This document shows positions 1-5,374 of a stretch of DNA of 5,557 nt, one piece after another. This DNA is from CAISDH01 sp964398805 (GTDB lineage Archaea > Micrarchaeota > Micrarchaeia > Micrarchaeales > Micrarchaeaceae). Below the pieces are notes generated by a model. The model did no database searches. It saw nothing but the letters and a program-made list of their open reading frames with translations, and was not told the origin of the DNA. The stretch is from contig CAYNNI010000048.1 of NCBI GenBank assembly GCA_964398805.1, positions 1-5,557 of the forward strand, written 5' to 3'. The translations under genes were made by a program, and so were the position numbers. Numbering within the stretch: position 1 is the stretch's first letter; every line of letters starts with the position of its first letter.

Positions 1-30
1 AAGAAGTAGTATTTGTTGTATCGCAGAGTG

Positions 31-68
31 CAATTCATTCACGACCTAAAGGTCGTGGCATTCTTGCC
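31..68 (-). mobile_element. Possible right-end remnant of an IS200/IS605 (tnpB-type) element
   Basis: Read on the minus strand there are two hairpins in a row: GGCA-AGAA-TGCC (57-68) and CACGACC-TTTA-GGTCGTG (40-57), followed by AATGAATTG (31-39). A purine-rich stretch, a small hairpin with a TTTA loop and then a GAATGAATT-like tail resembles, from memory, the right ends found behind archaeal and bacterial tnpB genes. No tnpB or tnpA coding sequence lies next to it: upstream on this strand is the LamG reading frame, which loses its similarity at about base 73. It is therefore at most a short remnant or a small non-autonomous copy inserted in the LamG gene. An intrinsic hairpin or chance palindrome is the alternative. 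Family assignment rests on resemblance only. Confidence 0.4.
40..57. repeat. Perfect inverted repeat, 7-bp arms with 4-base loop
   Basis: CACGACC (40-46) and GGTCGTG (51-57) are exact reverse complements separated by TAAA; the loop-closing T and A can also pair. A second, smaller inverted repeat, GGCA (57-60) with TGCC (65-68), shares one base with it. The pair is the structural core of the putative element end described for 31-68. Confidence 0.85.
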
Positions 69-72
69 CTAC

Positions 73-642
73 GAGTAACATGATACCAAGTGCCCAAACC
101 CAAGTTTGACGTGCTTATGTAGTCGGAGGCGCCATTAAGATAGCGCTCTATATATCGACCCGCTACTAGGAGATGTAAATACATCCCACCCTTGCGCGCC
201 TTGGACATTAGAGCCATAATGGGATATCAGGAGCTGGTAGCCACTATCATACGCGTTGATTTTTATCCAGAAAGACACGGTGAATTGAGCCGTCCCTGGA
301 AATTGGAAGTGGGGCTGGTCTGGGACGGAGATAACGCTGCTTGCGCTGGGGAAGCTTGCGATGAACTGCGGCAGCTGCCCGCTGCAGACGCCCACGAGGT
401 TGATGTATGCTGCGCCCTGACCCATACGGGCGCATGACCTGGCACTGGCCGGGATGCGCTCTTGGAGATGCGATTCCGCTGAAGACACCTAGCTGGAAAA
501 GCGTGGCGAGGACAACGGATATGATGAGTATGGCCCAGCCATAGGTCATGAGATACTCCATCACGGACTGGGATCTGACTCCGGAATGCGCTAAGCGCGA
601 GCAGTGCCTACCGCTGCCCATGTCTCTGCGTTCCAACCTCAT
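73..642 (-). pseudogene. Class III signal peptide / LamG-domain surface protein, broken by two frameshifts
   Basis: The gene reads through three frames. Frame one starts at ATG 642 (or ATG 621) and encodes an N-terminal class III signal: QSVMEYLMTYGWAILIISVV, with Gln +1 and Glu +5 after an RS, then a hydrophobic helix and a CQV-RPYGSG stretch. Frame two (about 413 down to 135) gives INLVGVCSGQLPQFIASF and the start of a concanavalin A-like LamG fold with FTVSFWIKI. Frame three (about 145 down to 73) gives YLNGASDYIS and LGLGTWYHVT, also typical of LamG. Removing one G from the GGG run at 415-417 joins frames one and two as YGSGAAYIN. Removing one base near 141-147 joins frames two and three as RAYLNGASDY. 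Similarity stops at base 73 beside the element-like hairpins. A functional protein would be processed by a prepilin-type peptidase and displayed on the cell surface. Two frameshifts plus the break suggest decay; sequencing error is the alternative. Confidence 0.7.
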
Positions 643-661
643 GCGCTCATGTGTGGCTGTC

Positions 662-677
662 AGAAAAAGAATAAAAG
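662..677 (-). terminator. Possible oligo-T terminator after the 145-residue membrane protein gene
   Basis: On the minus strand the gap between the membrane-protein stop (698) and the LamG start (642) contains a pyrimidine run, CCTTTTATTCTTTTTCTG, with two T tracts. Archaeal RNA polymerase terminates at such T tracts without needing a hairpin. The position, about 20-35 bases past the stop codon, is suitable. The evidence is base composition only. Confidence 0.35.
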
Positions 678-697
678 GCTAGCCCGTCCAGGCCCGA

Positions 698-1135
698 TCA
701 TTCCGTTTTGTCTGAAGGCTTGCCACGCCTTGAAATGAGGTAGGTCACTCCGGCGGTTACCGCGGCGACCGCGATGCCGACCCCAAAAGAGATTGCTGTC
801 CTTTCCAATGAGTTGGACACAGAAACATGAGCGCCGTTTATGGTTGCGTTGATGACCAGCCGTGTCGCATTCGTTATGATGACTTGTGCTAGTGGGTTGG
901 TGGCGACGCTGAGCGCGAATTGGGCTATGGAGCTTGCGGCTATGCCCGCAAAGGTTACCAGTGCCGCCTGCTTTGCGCTGAACCTGAACCTTCCTTGGTG
1001 CTTTTGCATCTCCTCGGTCCTGCTGCCTACCCTCTCTCTCAGGCTCTGCTTGGTCTCGGTCACCTGCCGGGTGGTGTCGACAGGCTTCGGCGCCGCAGTA
1101 AACCTGTCCTCGGGAGACTTCTGCTTCTCTACCAT
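698..1135 (-). CDS. Hypothetical small membrane protein with two predicted transmembrane helices
   Basis: I do not recognise this 145-residue protein. Residues 1-50 are polar, charged and probably disordered or helical (many K, E, R, Q, T). Residues about 56-77 (AALVTFAGIAASSIAQFALS) and 112-134 (TAISFGVGIAVAAVTAGVTY) are hydrophobic and should span the membrane. The basic flanks, RFRFSAK before helix one and SRRGK after helix two, favour a cytoplasmic N and C terminus with residues about 78-111 outside. That loop has two N-glycosylation sequons, N89-A-T and N96-A-T. The ATG at 1135 was preferred to the TTG just before it. A TATA-like ATTTATATT lies about 30 bases upstream, predicting a transcript with almost no leader. 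It is divergent from aIF2-beta. It could be a cell-envelope or secretion accessory, but nothing in the sequence shows a function. Confidence 0.65.
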   Translation of the reverse strand: MVEKQKSPEDRFTAAPKPVDTTRQVTETKQSLRERVGSRTEEMQKHQGRFRFSAKQAALVTFAGIAASSIAQFALSVATNPLAQVIITNATRLVINATINGAHVSVSNSLERTAISFGVGIAVAAVTAGVTYLISRRGKPSDKTE

Positions 1136-1163
1136 CAAACCACAGCACTCTTTCTGCGACTAT

Positions 1164-1172
1164 AATATAAAT
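1164..1172 (-). promoter_or_regulatory. TATA box for the minus-strand membrane protein gene
   Basis: The reverse complement reads ATTTATATT. Its centre is about 33 bases before the ATG at 1135, so initiation about 26 bases downstream would leave a leader of only a few bases. It overlaps the first of the two plus-strand TATA repeats, so the two directions may compete for TBP binding. Confidence 0.5.
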
Positions 1173-1193
1173 AGGTTTGTATAAATAGGTTTG
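1166..1193 (+). promoter_or_regulatory. Duplicated TATA box: perfect 14-bp tandem repeat upstream of aIF2-beta
   Basis: TATAAATAGGTTTG occurs twice back to back (1166-1179 and 1180-1193) with no mismatch. Each copy contains an archaeal TATA box (TATAAATA). The second copy is centred about 31 bases before the ATG at 1215, which fits an almost leaderless aIF2-beta mRNA. The first copy would start transcription 14 bases further upstream and give a leader of about 20 bases. Two stacked promoters, or a recent slippage duplication of one, are both possible. Confidence 0.7.
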
Positions 1194-1214
1194 CGACCCA
1201 TTTATCGTGTATAC

Positions 1215-1628
1215 ATGACTGACGAGGAGTACACCGCGCTGCTTGACAAGGCGTTCTCGAAGCTCCCTGGTCTGACCAAGGAGAGGTCCGACTTCGTGAT
1301 ACCTACTGTCGACGCGATGGTGCAGGGCACCAAGACGATAATCAGGAACCTTGCGGGCATAGCGGACACAGCCAGAAGGCCACCCGAGGAGATAGCGCGC
1401 TACCTGAGCAAGGAGCTTGCGGTGCCGGTAAGCATAGAGGAGCAGAGGCTCGTGCTCGGGAGCAAGTTCCCCAGCGACGAGCTCGACAAGCGGGTGAAGA
1501 AGTACTTCGAAGTATATGTCGTGTGCAAGGAGTGCCACAAGCCGGACACGCACCTTGAGGCCGCGGAGCGCGGCATGTACCTGGTGTGCGGCGCGTGCGG
1601 CGCGAGATACTGGGTGAAGAACTACTAG
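1215..1628 (+). CDS. eif2b: Translation initiation factor aIF2, beta subunit
   Basis: This is a 137-residue protein, the usual length for archaeal aIF2-beta. With the gamma and alpha subunits it forms the GTP-dependent heterotrimer that brings initiator Met-tRNA to the small ribosomal subunit. The N-terminal helix (about 4-20) would contact aIF2-gamma. A central alpha-beta domain follows, with the family-like segments FVIPTVDAMVQGTKTIIRN (27-45) and RPPEEIARYLSKELAV (55-70). A C-terminal zinc ribbon has the four cysteines C104-x2-C107 and C125-x2-C128. The ATG at 1215 was chosen over the in-frame TTG at 1191: the TTG lies inside the TATA repeat, whereas ATG 1215 sits where transcription should begin. 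The aIF1A gene follows after 8 bases, so the two initiation factors are probably co-transcribed. Nothing is missing. Confidence 0.95.
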   Translation: MTDEEYTALLDKAFSKLPGLTKERSDFVIPTVDAMVQGTKTIIRNLAGIADTARRPPEEIARYLSKELAVPVSIEEQRLVLGSKFPSDELDKRVKKYFEVYVVCKECHKPDTHLEAAERGMYLVCGACGARYWVKNY

Positions 1629-1636
1629 TGGTCAAG

Positions 1637-1981
1637 ATGGCGCCATTCAGGAAGAGATTCGGCGGGTACCGCAGGGGAGGGCGGCGCAAGCGCCCTGAGG
1701 AGGCTGCTCAGGAGCTCAAGGAGCCGATGCCCGACGAGCGCATAGGCAAGGTCATCAAGGTCGAGGGCACCGCAAAGTTCATGGTCAGGTGCAACGACGG
1801 CAAGGAGCGGCTCTGCTCCATACCCGGCAGGCTGAGGCGCAGGTTCTGGATAAAGGAGAACGACGTAGTCATAGTCAAGCCCTGGGTGGTCCAGAGCGAC
1901 GAGCGCGGGGACATCGTCTGGAGGTACAGCGTCCTTGATATAAACAAGCTGAGGGAGTTGGGCGCGATGCAGGGGCTGTAG
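1637..1981 (+). CDS. eif1a: Translation initiation factor aIF1A
   Basis: This is a 114-residue protein with the organisation of archaeal/eukaryotic IF1A. A basic, Arg- and Gly-rich N-terminal tail (about 1-22, FRKRFGGYRRGGRRKR) is followed by a linker and an S1/IF1-type OB fold at about 35-97. Recognisable strands are IGKVIKVEGTAKFMVRCNDG, then ERLCSIPGRLRRRFWIKEND and VVIVKPWVVQ. The Ile-Pro-Gly-Arg-Leu-Arg-Arg-Arg segment (62-69) is a family hallmark. The factor occupies the A site of the small subunit during initiation and works with aIF1 and aIF2. The ATG at 1637 was chosen because family proteins begin shortly before the basic tail. An in-frame GTG at 1628 overlaps the aIF2-beta stop and is a possible alternative adding three residues. 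Confidence 0.95.
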   Translation: MAPFRKRFGGYRRGGRRKRPEEAAQELKEPMPDERIGKVIKVEGTAKFMVRCNDGKERLCSIPGRLRRRFWIKENDVVIVKPWVVQSDERGDIVWRYSVLDINKLRELGAMQGL

Positions 1982-1991
1982 CGCAGGGAAG

Positions 1992-1999
1992 TATTTAAA
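1992..1999 (+). promoter_or_regulatory. TATA box for the orc1/cdc6 - RNase P operon
   Basis: TATTTAAA sits in the 59-base gap after aIF1A, preceded by purine-rich GGGAAG that could serve as a TFB recognition element. Its centre is about 45 bases before the orc1 ATG, so the mRNA would have a leader of roughly 20 bases. That leader contains a G-rich ribosome binding site just before the start (2030-2037, GAGGGGGG), unlike the leaderless aIF2-beta gene. Confidence 0.55.
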
Positions 2000-2040
2000 G
2001 GCAGAAAGCTTTAGTAAGAGCACAGTGCTGAGGGGGGAAG

Positions 2041-3255
2041 ATGCCGCTTAACGAGCTTCTGGTGGATTCGAAGGTTTTCGCAGACCGGAGCGTGCTCTCG
2101 CCGCATTACACGCCCAAGAAGCTGGTCTTCCGCGAGAAGGAGATAGGCAATATCGAGAGGGCTCTCGCTCCTGCCCTCAAGGGCGAGCGCGGAAGGAATC
2201 TCTTCATCTACGGCAGGACAGGCACGGGCAAGACCTCGTGCACTCACTATGTAATCGACGAGGTGAAGGACATCCCTAACACGCGCGCCAAGATATCCTA
2301 CGTGAACTGCAGGATATACAATTCGCGCTTCCGCGTGCTCAACAAGATAGCCAGCGACCACGTTCCGACGTACGCAAGGCGCGGCTACGGCGCCGTAGAC
2401 CTGTACGAGAAGATAACGAGCTGGATAGAGGAAGACAGCAAGACGCTGGTCGCCGTGCTTGACGAGATAGACATGGTGAAGGACCTCGACGACCTGGTGT
2501 ACACGCTCACCAGGATAAACTCGGACATCAAGGCGGGCGGAGTCACGATCGTCGGCATATCCAACAGGGTCTCGTTCAAGGAGGAGCTGGACCCCAGGAG
2601 CCTTTCTACGCTCTACGAGACCGAGCTGGTGTTCCCGCCGTACTACGCGACCGAGCTCTACGCCATACTCAAGGACCGCGTAGCGCAGGGCTTCAAGAGC
2701 AGCGCGGTCAACGACGACGTGCTGCACTACATCGCATCCCTGGCCTACAAGGAGGGCGGCGACGCGAGGCTCTCGCTGAAGATGCTCTCCAAGGCAGGGG
2801 AGATCGCGGACGAGAACGGCGCAAGCACGGTGACCATGAAGGAGGCGGAGGACGCCGCGAAGATAGCCGAGCGCGAGGTCGTCTACGACCTGATCGTGAC
2901 CCTGCCCGAGCACTACAAGCTGGTGCTGTACGCAGTCACGAAGCTCACGCTGAGCGGCGGCTCCTACAAGAAGCTCACCGACGGCACCGATACCTACCTG
3001 TTCAGCGGCGAGGTGTACAACAGGTACCGGAGCATAGCCGAGAGCCTGCACAAGGAGCCGAAGAGCGAGCGCTGGTACAGGAAGTACCTGTCGGAGCTGA
3101 ACATGCAGGGTCTCATAACCTCGTTCGAGTCCGGCAAGGGCATACGCGGGCACACGAAGCTGATAAAGCTCATGCCGCCGGCGCAGAAGACTCAGGAGGT
3201 GCTGGAGCGGGACCTTTTCAGCGCCGAGCAGAAGGAGGCGCCGGCCAAGAGCTAG
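2041..3255 (+). CDS. cdc6: Orc1/Cdc6 family replication initiator (AAA+ ATPase)
   Basis: This is a 404-residue protein of normal length for archaeal Orc1/Cdc6, which binds origins and loads the MCM helicase. The AAA+ core spans about 20-275. It has Walker A GRTGTGKT (58-65), Walker B VLDEID (139-144), sensor 1 VGISN with N175, an LDPR arginine (R186) and a sensor 2 region GGDARLSLKML with R243. The segment NSRFRVLNKIASD (94-106) lies where the initiator-specific motif is expected. A C-terminal winged-helix DNA-binding domain follows (about 285-378), ending in a basic HTKLIKLM strand. The tail is charged. All catalytic motifs are intact, so it should be active. It has its own TATA box and leads two RNase P subunit genes, the next starting 7 bases after its stop. 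No obvious origin recognition boxes were seen nearby. Confidence 0.95.
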   Translation: MPLNELLVDSKVFADRSVLSPHYTPKKLVFREKEIGNIERALAPALKGERGRNLFIYGRTGTGKTSCTHYVIDEVKDIPNTRAKISYVNCRIYNSRFRVLNKIASDHVPTYARRGYGAVDLYEKITSWIEEDSKTLVAVLDEIDMVKDLDDLVYTLTRINSDIKAGGVTIVGISNRVSFKEELDPRSLSTLYETELVFPPYYATELYAILKDRVAQGFKSSAVNDDVLHYIASLAYKEGGDARLSLKMLSKAGEIADENGASTVTMKEAEDAAKIAEREVVYDLIVTLPEHYKLVLYAVTKLTLSGGSYKKLTDGTDTYLFSGEVYNRYRSIAESLHKEPKSERWYRKYLSELNMQGLITSFESGKGIRGHTKLIKLMPPAQKTQEVLERDLFSAEQKEAPAKS

Positions 3256-3262
3256 TGTTAGC

Positions 3263-3790
3263 ATGGAGTTCTACGACATCGCGCTCCAGAGCTGCGGGCT
3301 CTCCGCAGGGCAGGAGGCGGCGTTGGGATTCAAGAAGATATTCCTCGCTGGCAAGGACGTCGCGCTCCTGGGCGCGGGCCAGAAGGGCGAATTCTCAGGG
3401 GCGATAGTCTCCGGCACGAACAAGAGGCAGCTCGCAGAGGAGGCGAGGAGAGGTGCGCGGGCGCTCATCATAGAGGACATGCGCATAGACAAGAGCCTGA
3501 TGGACACGATGGCGAAGAAGGGCACGCTGCTGTGCATGCCCCTGAGCGGCATGATGCTCCAGGAGGGCCTGGAGCGCGCCGTAATGGTGTTCCTGATGCG
3601 CGGCCTCTACTCCTACGCGAGGAGGCGCGGGCTTCACGTGGGCTTCGTCAGCATGGCCCCGTCCTGGATGGAGCTGTGCTCCGGCATGCAGCTGGTCGAG
3701 CTCGCGAGGCTGATATGCGCTGACGAGCAGTACGCTAGGTACAGCGTAAGCGCTGTCAACAAGGCAATGGTAGTGGGAAATGAAGATTAA
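3263..3790 (+). CDS. rnp3: RNase P protein component 3 (p30/Rpp30-like), short version
   Basis: This 175-residue protein is assigned to the RNase P p30 family from a weak match plus context. The N terminus MEFYDIALQS resembles the family's FYDLHVHS start. The later alternation of hydrophobic strands and helices (AIVSGTNKRQLAEEARRGAR, then ALIIED) suits the family's TIM-barrel-like fold. The best segment is YARRRGLHVGFVSMAPSWME (113-132) followed by LVELARLICADEQYARYSVS, corresponding to the conserved strand-Ser-Gly-Ala and 'LARLLGM' helix of p30. The protein helps RNase P RNA cleave tRNA 5' leaders and pairs with Rpp21-free Pop5 complexes in archaea. The pop5 gene overlaps its 3' end, the common archaeal arrangement. 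Archaeal p30 is usually over 200 residues, so this copy is trimmed, mostly in the first half; the metal/His positions near the N terminus seem absent. Confidence 0.7.
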   Translation: MEFYDIALQSCGLSAGQEAALGFKKIFLAGKDVALLGAGQKGEFSGAIVSGTNKRQLAEEARRGARALIIEDMRIDKSLMDTMAKKGTLLCMPLSGMMLQEGLERAVMVFLMRGLYSYARRRGLHVGFVSMAPSWMELCSGMQLVELARLICADEQYARYSVSAVNKAMVVGNED

Positions 3791-4094
3791 GCGCAGGTAC
3801 CTGCTCGTTGAATGCGCAGAGCCCGTGGCCGAGAGGGACAGGACCCGGTTCGAGCGCGTATTGTGCGAGGCGCTGCTATCTCAGATGGGCGCGGACCGCT
3901 ACTCCTGTGCCAACCCGAAGATAGCAGGCTTCGTGGACGAGCGCCACTTTGTGATGCGCGCGAACCTCGAGTGCTATGCCGAGCTGGTCCTGGGGCTTGC
4001 GCTGGTACGAAAGCTGAACGGCAGGAAGGCTGCGCTCTTCACCTTGAGGAGCTCCGGCACGCTCAGGGCGCTGCTGAAGACGCAGAAGCCTTAA
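3780..4094 (+). CDS. rnp2: RNase P protein component 2 (Pop5)
   Basis: This 104-residue protein resembles archaeal Pop5, the RRM-like subunit that binds the catalytic domain of RNase P RNA as a heterotetramer with p30. It starts with the typical KRRYLLVEC strand (4-12), continues with a helix (FERVLCEALLSQMG, 24-37) and the SCANPKIAGF strand region. It ends with the family hallmark LVRKLNGRKAALFTLRSSGT (75-94) followed by LRALL. Length is normal. The ATG lies inside the end of the p30 frame (11-base overlap), so translation is probably coupled. The last 32 bases overlap, on the opposite strand, the end of the AbiEi-like antitoxin gene. The last 43 bases occur again at 5375-5417. Confidence 0.88.
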   Translation: MKIKRRYLLVECAEPVAERDRTRFERVLCEALLSQMGADRYSCANPKIAGFVDERHFVMRANLECYAELVLGLALVRKLNGRKAALFTLRSSGTLRALLKTQKP

Positions 4095-4234
4095 GAGCAA
4101 GGTATCTTGTCCTGACTCTGCCGCTGCATCTTTTCAGGTAACCTTGCATCTTTTTGTAATCCAGCTGCCTGAATATGTTCTCATAAACATAGCCCTCGAG
4201 GCTCATTTTGTAGTATATGCAGTCTATAAGGGTC
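4052..4234. repeat. Direct repeat copy 1: pop5 tail plus 3' end of the AbiEi-like gene
   Basis: These 183 bases recur at 5375-5557, offset by 1323 bases, with one difference (A at 4141, G at 5464). Similarity begins exactly at CTCCGGCACG; the bases before it differ between copies. The repeat includes the last 43 bases of pop5, the antitoxin stop codon and about 170 bases of antitoxin coding sequence. The right limit is set by the end of the window, so the true repeat may be longer. Confidence 0.97.
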
Positions 4235-4662
4235 TTCTCCACATCAGAGATGGGATAGTAGAAGTCTGCACCCTTTGTATAGTAATAGCCGAAAAACATG
4301 CTCTTTGCTATTTTGCTCACGTTGTAATTCAACCCCAGGGCTTCCCTCGGGCCTCGCCTCACGTTCTTTACCGTAAGCACATAAGGATTCGCCTGCTGCT
4401 TCCATAGTTTGTGGTGCGTCAGGGCAAAACCGAGCCCGTAATAGAAAGGGTAGAATGGAAATCCTACTGCCTCTATGTTCTTGTACATCGTGTAGAAGCC
4501 CTTGGTAACCTTGTAAGCTTTTCCGCTCTTTACCATCTGCCCGATGAAGACCTTGGCGTAGTCTTCTGTAGAGCCGTAGTATTCTAGGAATTTGGACACG
4601 TCCCTCGTCTGGAAGACCGGGCTTTTTTTGAACCTGGCCAAGAACATGGCTGTGTATTTCAT
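4063..4662 (-). CDS. AbiEi-like antitoxin/transcriptional regulator of a type IV toxin-antitoxin pair
   Basis: This 199-residue protein fits the AbiEi antitoxin plan. An N-terminal winged helix-turn-helix (about 3-58) has FQTRDVSKFL and then the beta-wing GKAYKVTKGFYTMY. The C-terminal antitoxin region has YYGLGFALTHHKLW (74-87), VLTVKNVRRGPREALG (95-110), and ISDVEKTLIDCIYY (138-151), matching the 'pEKALlD' hallmark. In characterised AbiE systems this protein represses its own operon and counteracts the nucleotidyltransferase without stable binding. The ATG at 4662 was chosen over the upstream GTG 4671: it follows a good Shine-Dalgarno (GAGGTG, 4669-4674) by 6 bases and makes an ATGA overlap with the toxin stop. 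The last nine residues (ASASSAAP and the preceding Lys) come from DNA that is antisense pop5. It is Tyr- and Lys-rich and AT-richer than the core genes, suggesting horizontal transfer. Confidence 0.8.
   Translation of the reverse strand: MKYTAMFLARFKKSPVFQTRDVSKFLEYYGSTEDYAKVFIGQMVKSGKAYKVTKGFYTMYKNIEAVGFPFYPFYYGLGFALTHHKLWKQQANPYVLTVKNVRRGPREALGLNYNVSKIAKSMFFGYYYTKGADFYYPISDVEKTLIDCIYYKMSLEGYVYENIFRQLDYKKMQGYLKRCSGRVRTRYLALKASASSAAP
4128..4155 (+). terminator. Possible oligo-T terminator for the orc1-rnp3-rnp2 operon
   Basis: Two T tracts, CATCTTTTC (4128-4136) and CATCTTTTTG (4147-4156), lie 35-60 bases past the pop5 stop on the plus strand, inside the antisense antitoxin coding region. 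Such tracts could end the operon transcript and limit collision with the convergent abiE transcript. The evidence is base composition only. Confidence 0.3.
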
Positions 4663-5294
4663 CGGCTCCACCTCTTGAGATAAGAAATGATGTCTTTAAA
4701 AGAGGGTATAGGGCCGCTGTAGACTAGGTTTTTGAGTATATTTTCATCTTTCGGCTGCGCCACTTGGGATAGAAACCTGCTCAGAGGTCCGACTATCTGA
4801 TTTCTTTCTGTTACGTGCCTGGTAAGGACTATCATATCGTATACGTCCCGGATAAATCTCCTGTCGGCGTAAGCCTCAATCTTTTCGCGCATCAACGTTT
4901 CGGCATCCAGCGAGTAAACTTCTATCCTTACCCCGTCAATCTTCTCATACGATGCAAGAACGCCCTTCTTTTTGATGATCTTCATTTGCAGCGACAAATC
5001 CGTCAAGCCGTTTGAAACACCATAGTATAGAGTGCCTTGCCTTTCTCTGCCGAAGGTTATGCGCAATCCGGACTGTGCTATCCTATTGACCAATTTCTTT
5101 AGATCGGCTTCTTTGCGCAGATATAAGTCTATGTCCTCGGAGAAACGCTTTCCTCCATAGCACCTCCATATCGCCGTACCGCCGTGAAGCACCCCACTCA
5201 TATTGTCGGCTATTATCTGGATTAACTGGTCTTGAAGCCGGGCCACTTCTAACTGCGGAGAGCCTGTCAAGGCATTCTCTATCGGTTCCTCCAC
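4659..5294 (-). CDS. AbiEii/AbiGii-type nucleotidyltransferase toxin
   Basis: This is about 211 residues from GTG 5294. It has the full set of AbiEii nucleotidyltransferase motifs: motif one HGGTAIWRCYGGKRFSEDID (37-56), giving the GG-T loop and the metal-binding D54-x-D56; a central SLQMKI strand with K105; and the C-terminal YSLDAETLMREKIEAYADRR (127-146) followed by IRDVYDM (148-154), the family's E-K...R...RD-YD signature. Relatives transfer nucleotides to RNA; MenT toxins of this superfamily modify tRNA acceptor ends. Catalytic residues look intact. Start choice is uncertain: an open frame runs back to 5423, but its first ~16 codons are antisense pop5 sequence; GTG 5324 is too close to the TATA box. 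GTG 5294 or a TTG at about 5267 are the likely options. The gene precedes its antitoxin, the reverse of canonical abiE. Confidence 0.82.
   Translation of the reverse strand: MEEPIENALTGSPQLEVARLQDQLIQIIADNMSGVLHGGTAIWRCYGGKRFSEDIDLYLRKEADLKKLVNRIAQSGLRITFGRERQGTLYYGVSNGLTDLSLQMKIIKKKGVLASYEKIDGVRIEVYSLDAETLMREKIEAYADRRFIRDVYDMIVLTRHVTERNQIVGPLSRFLSQVAQPKDENILKNLVYSGPIPSFKDIISYLKRWSR
4669..4674 (-). promoter_or_regulatory. Shine-Dalgarno site that decides the antitoxin start
   Basis: GAGGTG on the minus strand lies 6 bases before the ATG at 4662, inside the last codons of the AbiEii gene. Because the in-frame GTG at 4671 would lie within this site, the ATG is the better start. It implies coupled translation of toxin and antitoxin. 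Confidence 0.6.
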
Positions 5295-5309
5295 GGGTAT
5301 ACCAAACTC

Positions 5310-5342
5310 ATATAATATTATCACTTTGGTAAATCTTATATA
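5310..5342 (-). promoter_or_regulatory. Promoter region of the AbiEii-AbiEi operon (two TATA-like boxes)
   Basis: On the minus strand TATATAAG (5335-5342) is a good TATA box, centred about 45 bases before GTG 5294. A second AT-rich box, TAATATTATA (5311-5320), is centred about 22 bases before it and could drive a leaderless start. Both are unique to this unit boundary, lying between the toxin start and the pop5-tail repeat. An inverted repeat for AbiEi binding was looked for and not found. Confidence 0.5.
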
Positions 5343-5374
5343 TGTTGCTGCTAAAGGGGTAGGACTTTGAGAGA

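Noticed and set aside
135..488. Programmed frameshifting in the LamG gene
   Set aside because: Two shifts at unrelated contexts, with no slippery heptamer or stimulatory structure, and a broken 3' end point to decay or sequence errors.
660..1553. A 297-codon minus-strand frame across the membrane-protein gene, the divergent promoter and aIF2-beta
   Set aside because: It runs through the promoter and opposite a clear aIF2-beta; the composition is typical of an antisense shadow in GC-rich DNA.
1982..2040. Replication origin beside orc1/cdc6
   Set aside because: Only 59 bases, with a TATA box and ribosome binding site; no repeated origin recognition boxes or long AT-rich unwinding stretch was seen.
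2011..3264. A 417-codon open frame on the minus strand opposite orc1/cdc6
   Set aside because: It mirrors a gene with all AAA+ motifs; its translation is low-complexity (Leu, Val, Arg, His-rich) and has no recognisable domain.
4144..4407. An 87-codon plus-strand frame inside the antitoxin region
   Set aside because: It lies opposite the AbiEi-like gene, has no ribosome binding site or promoter of its own and no family resemblance.
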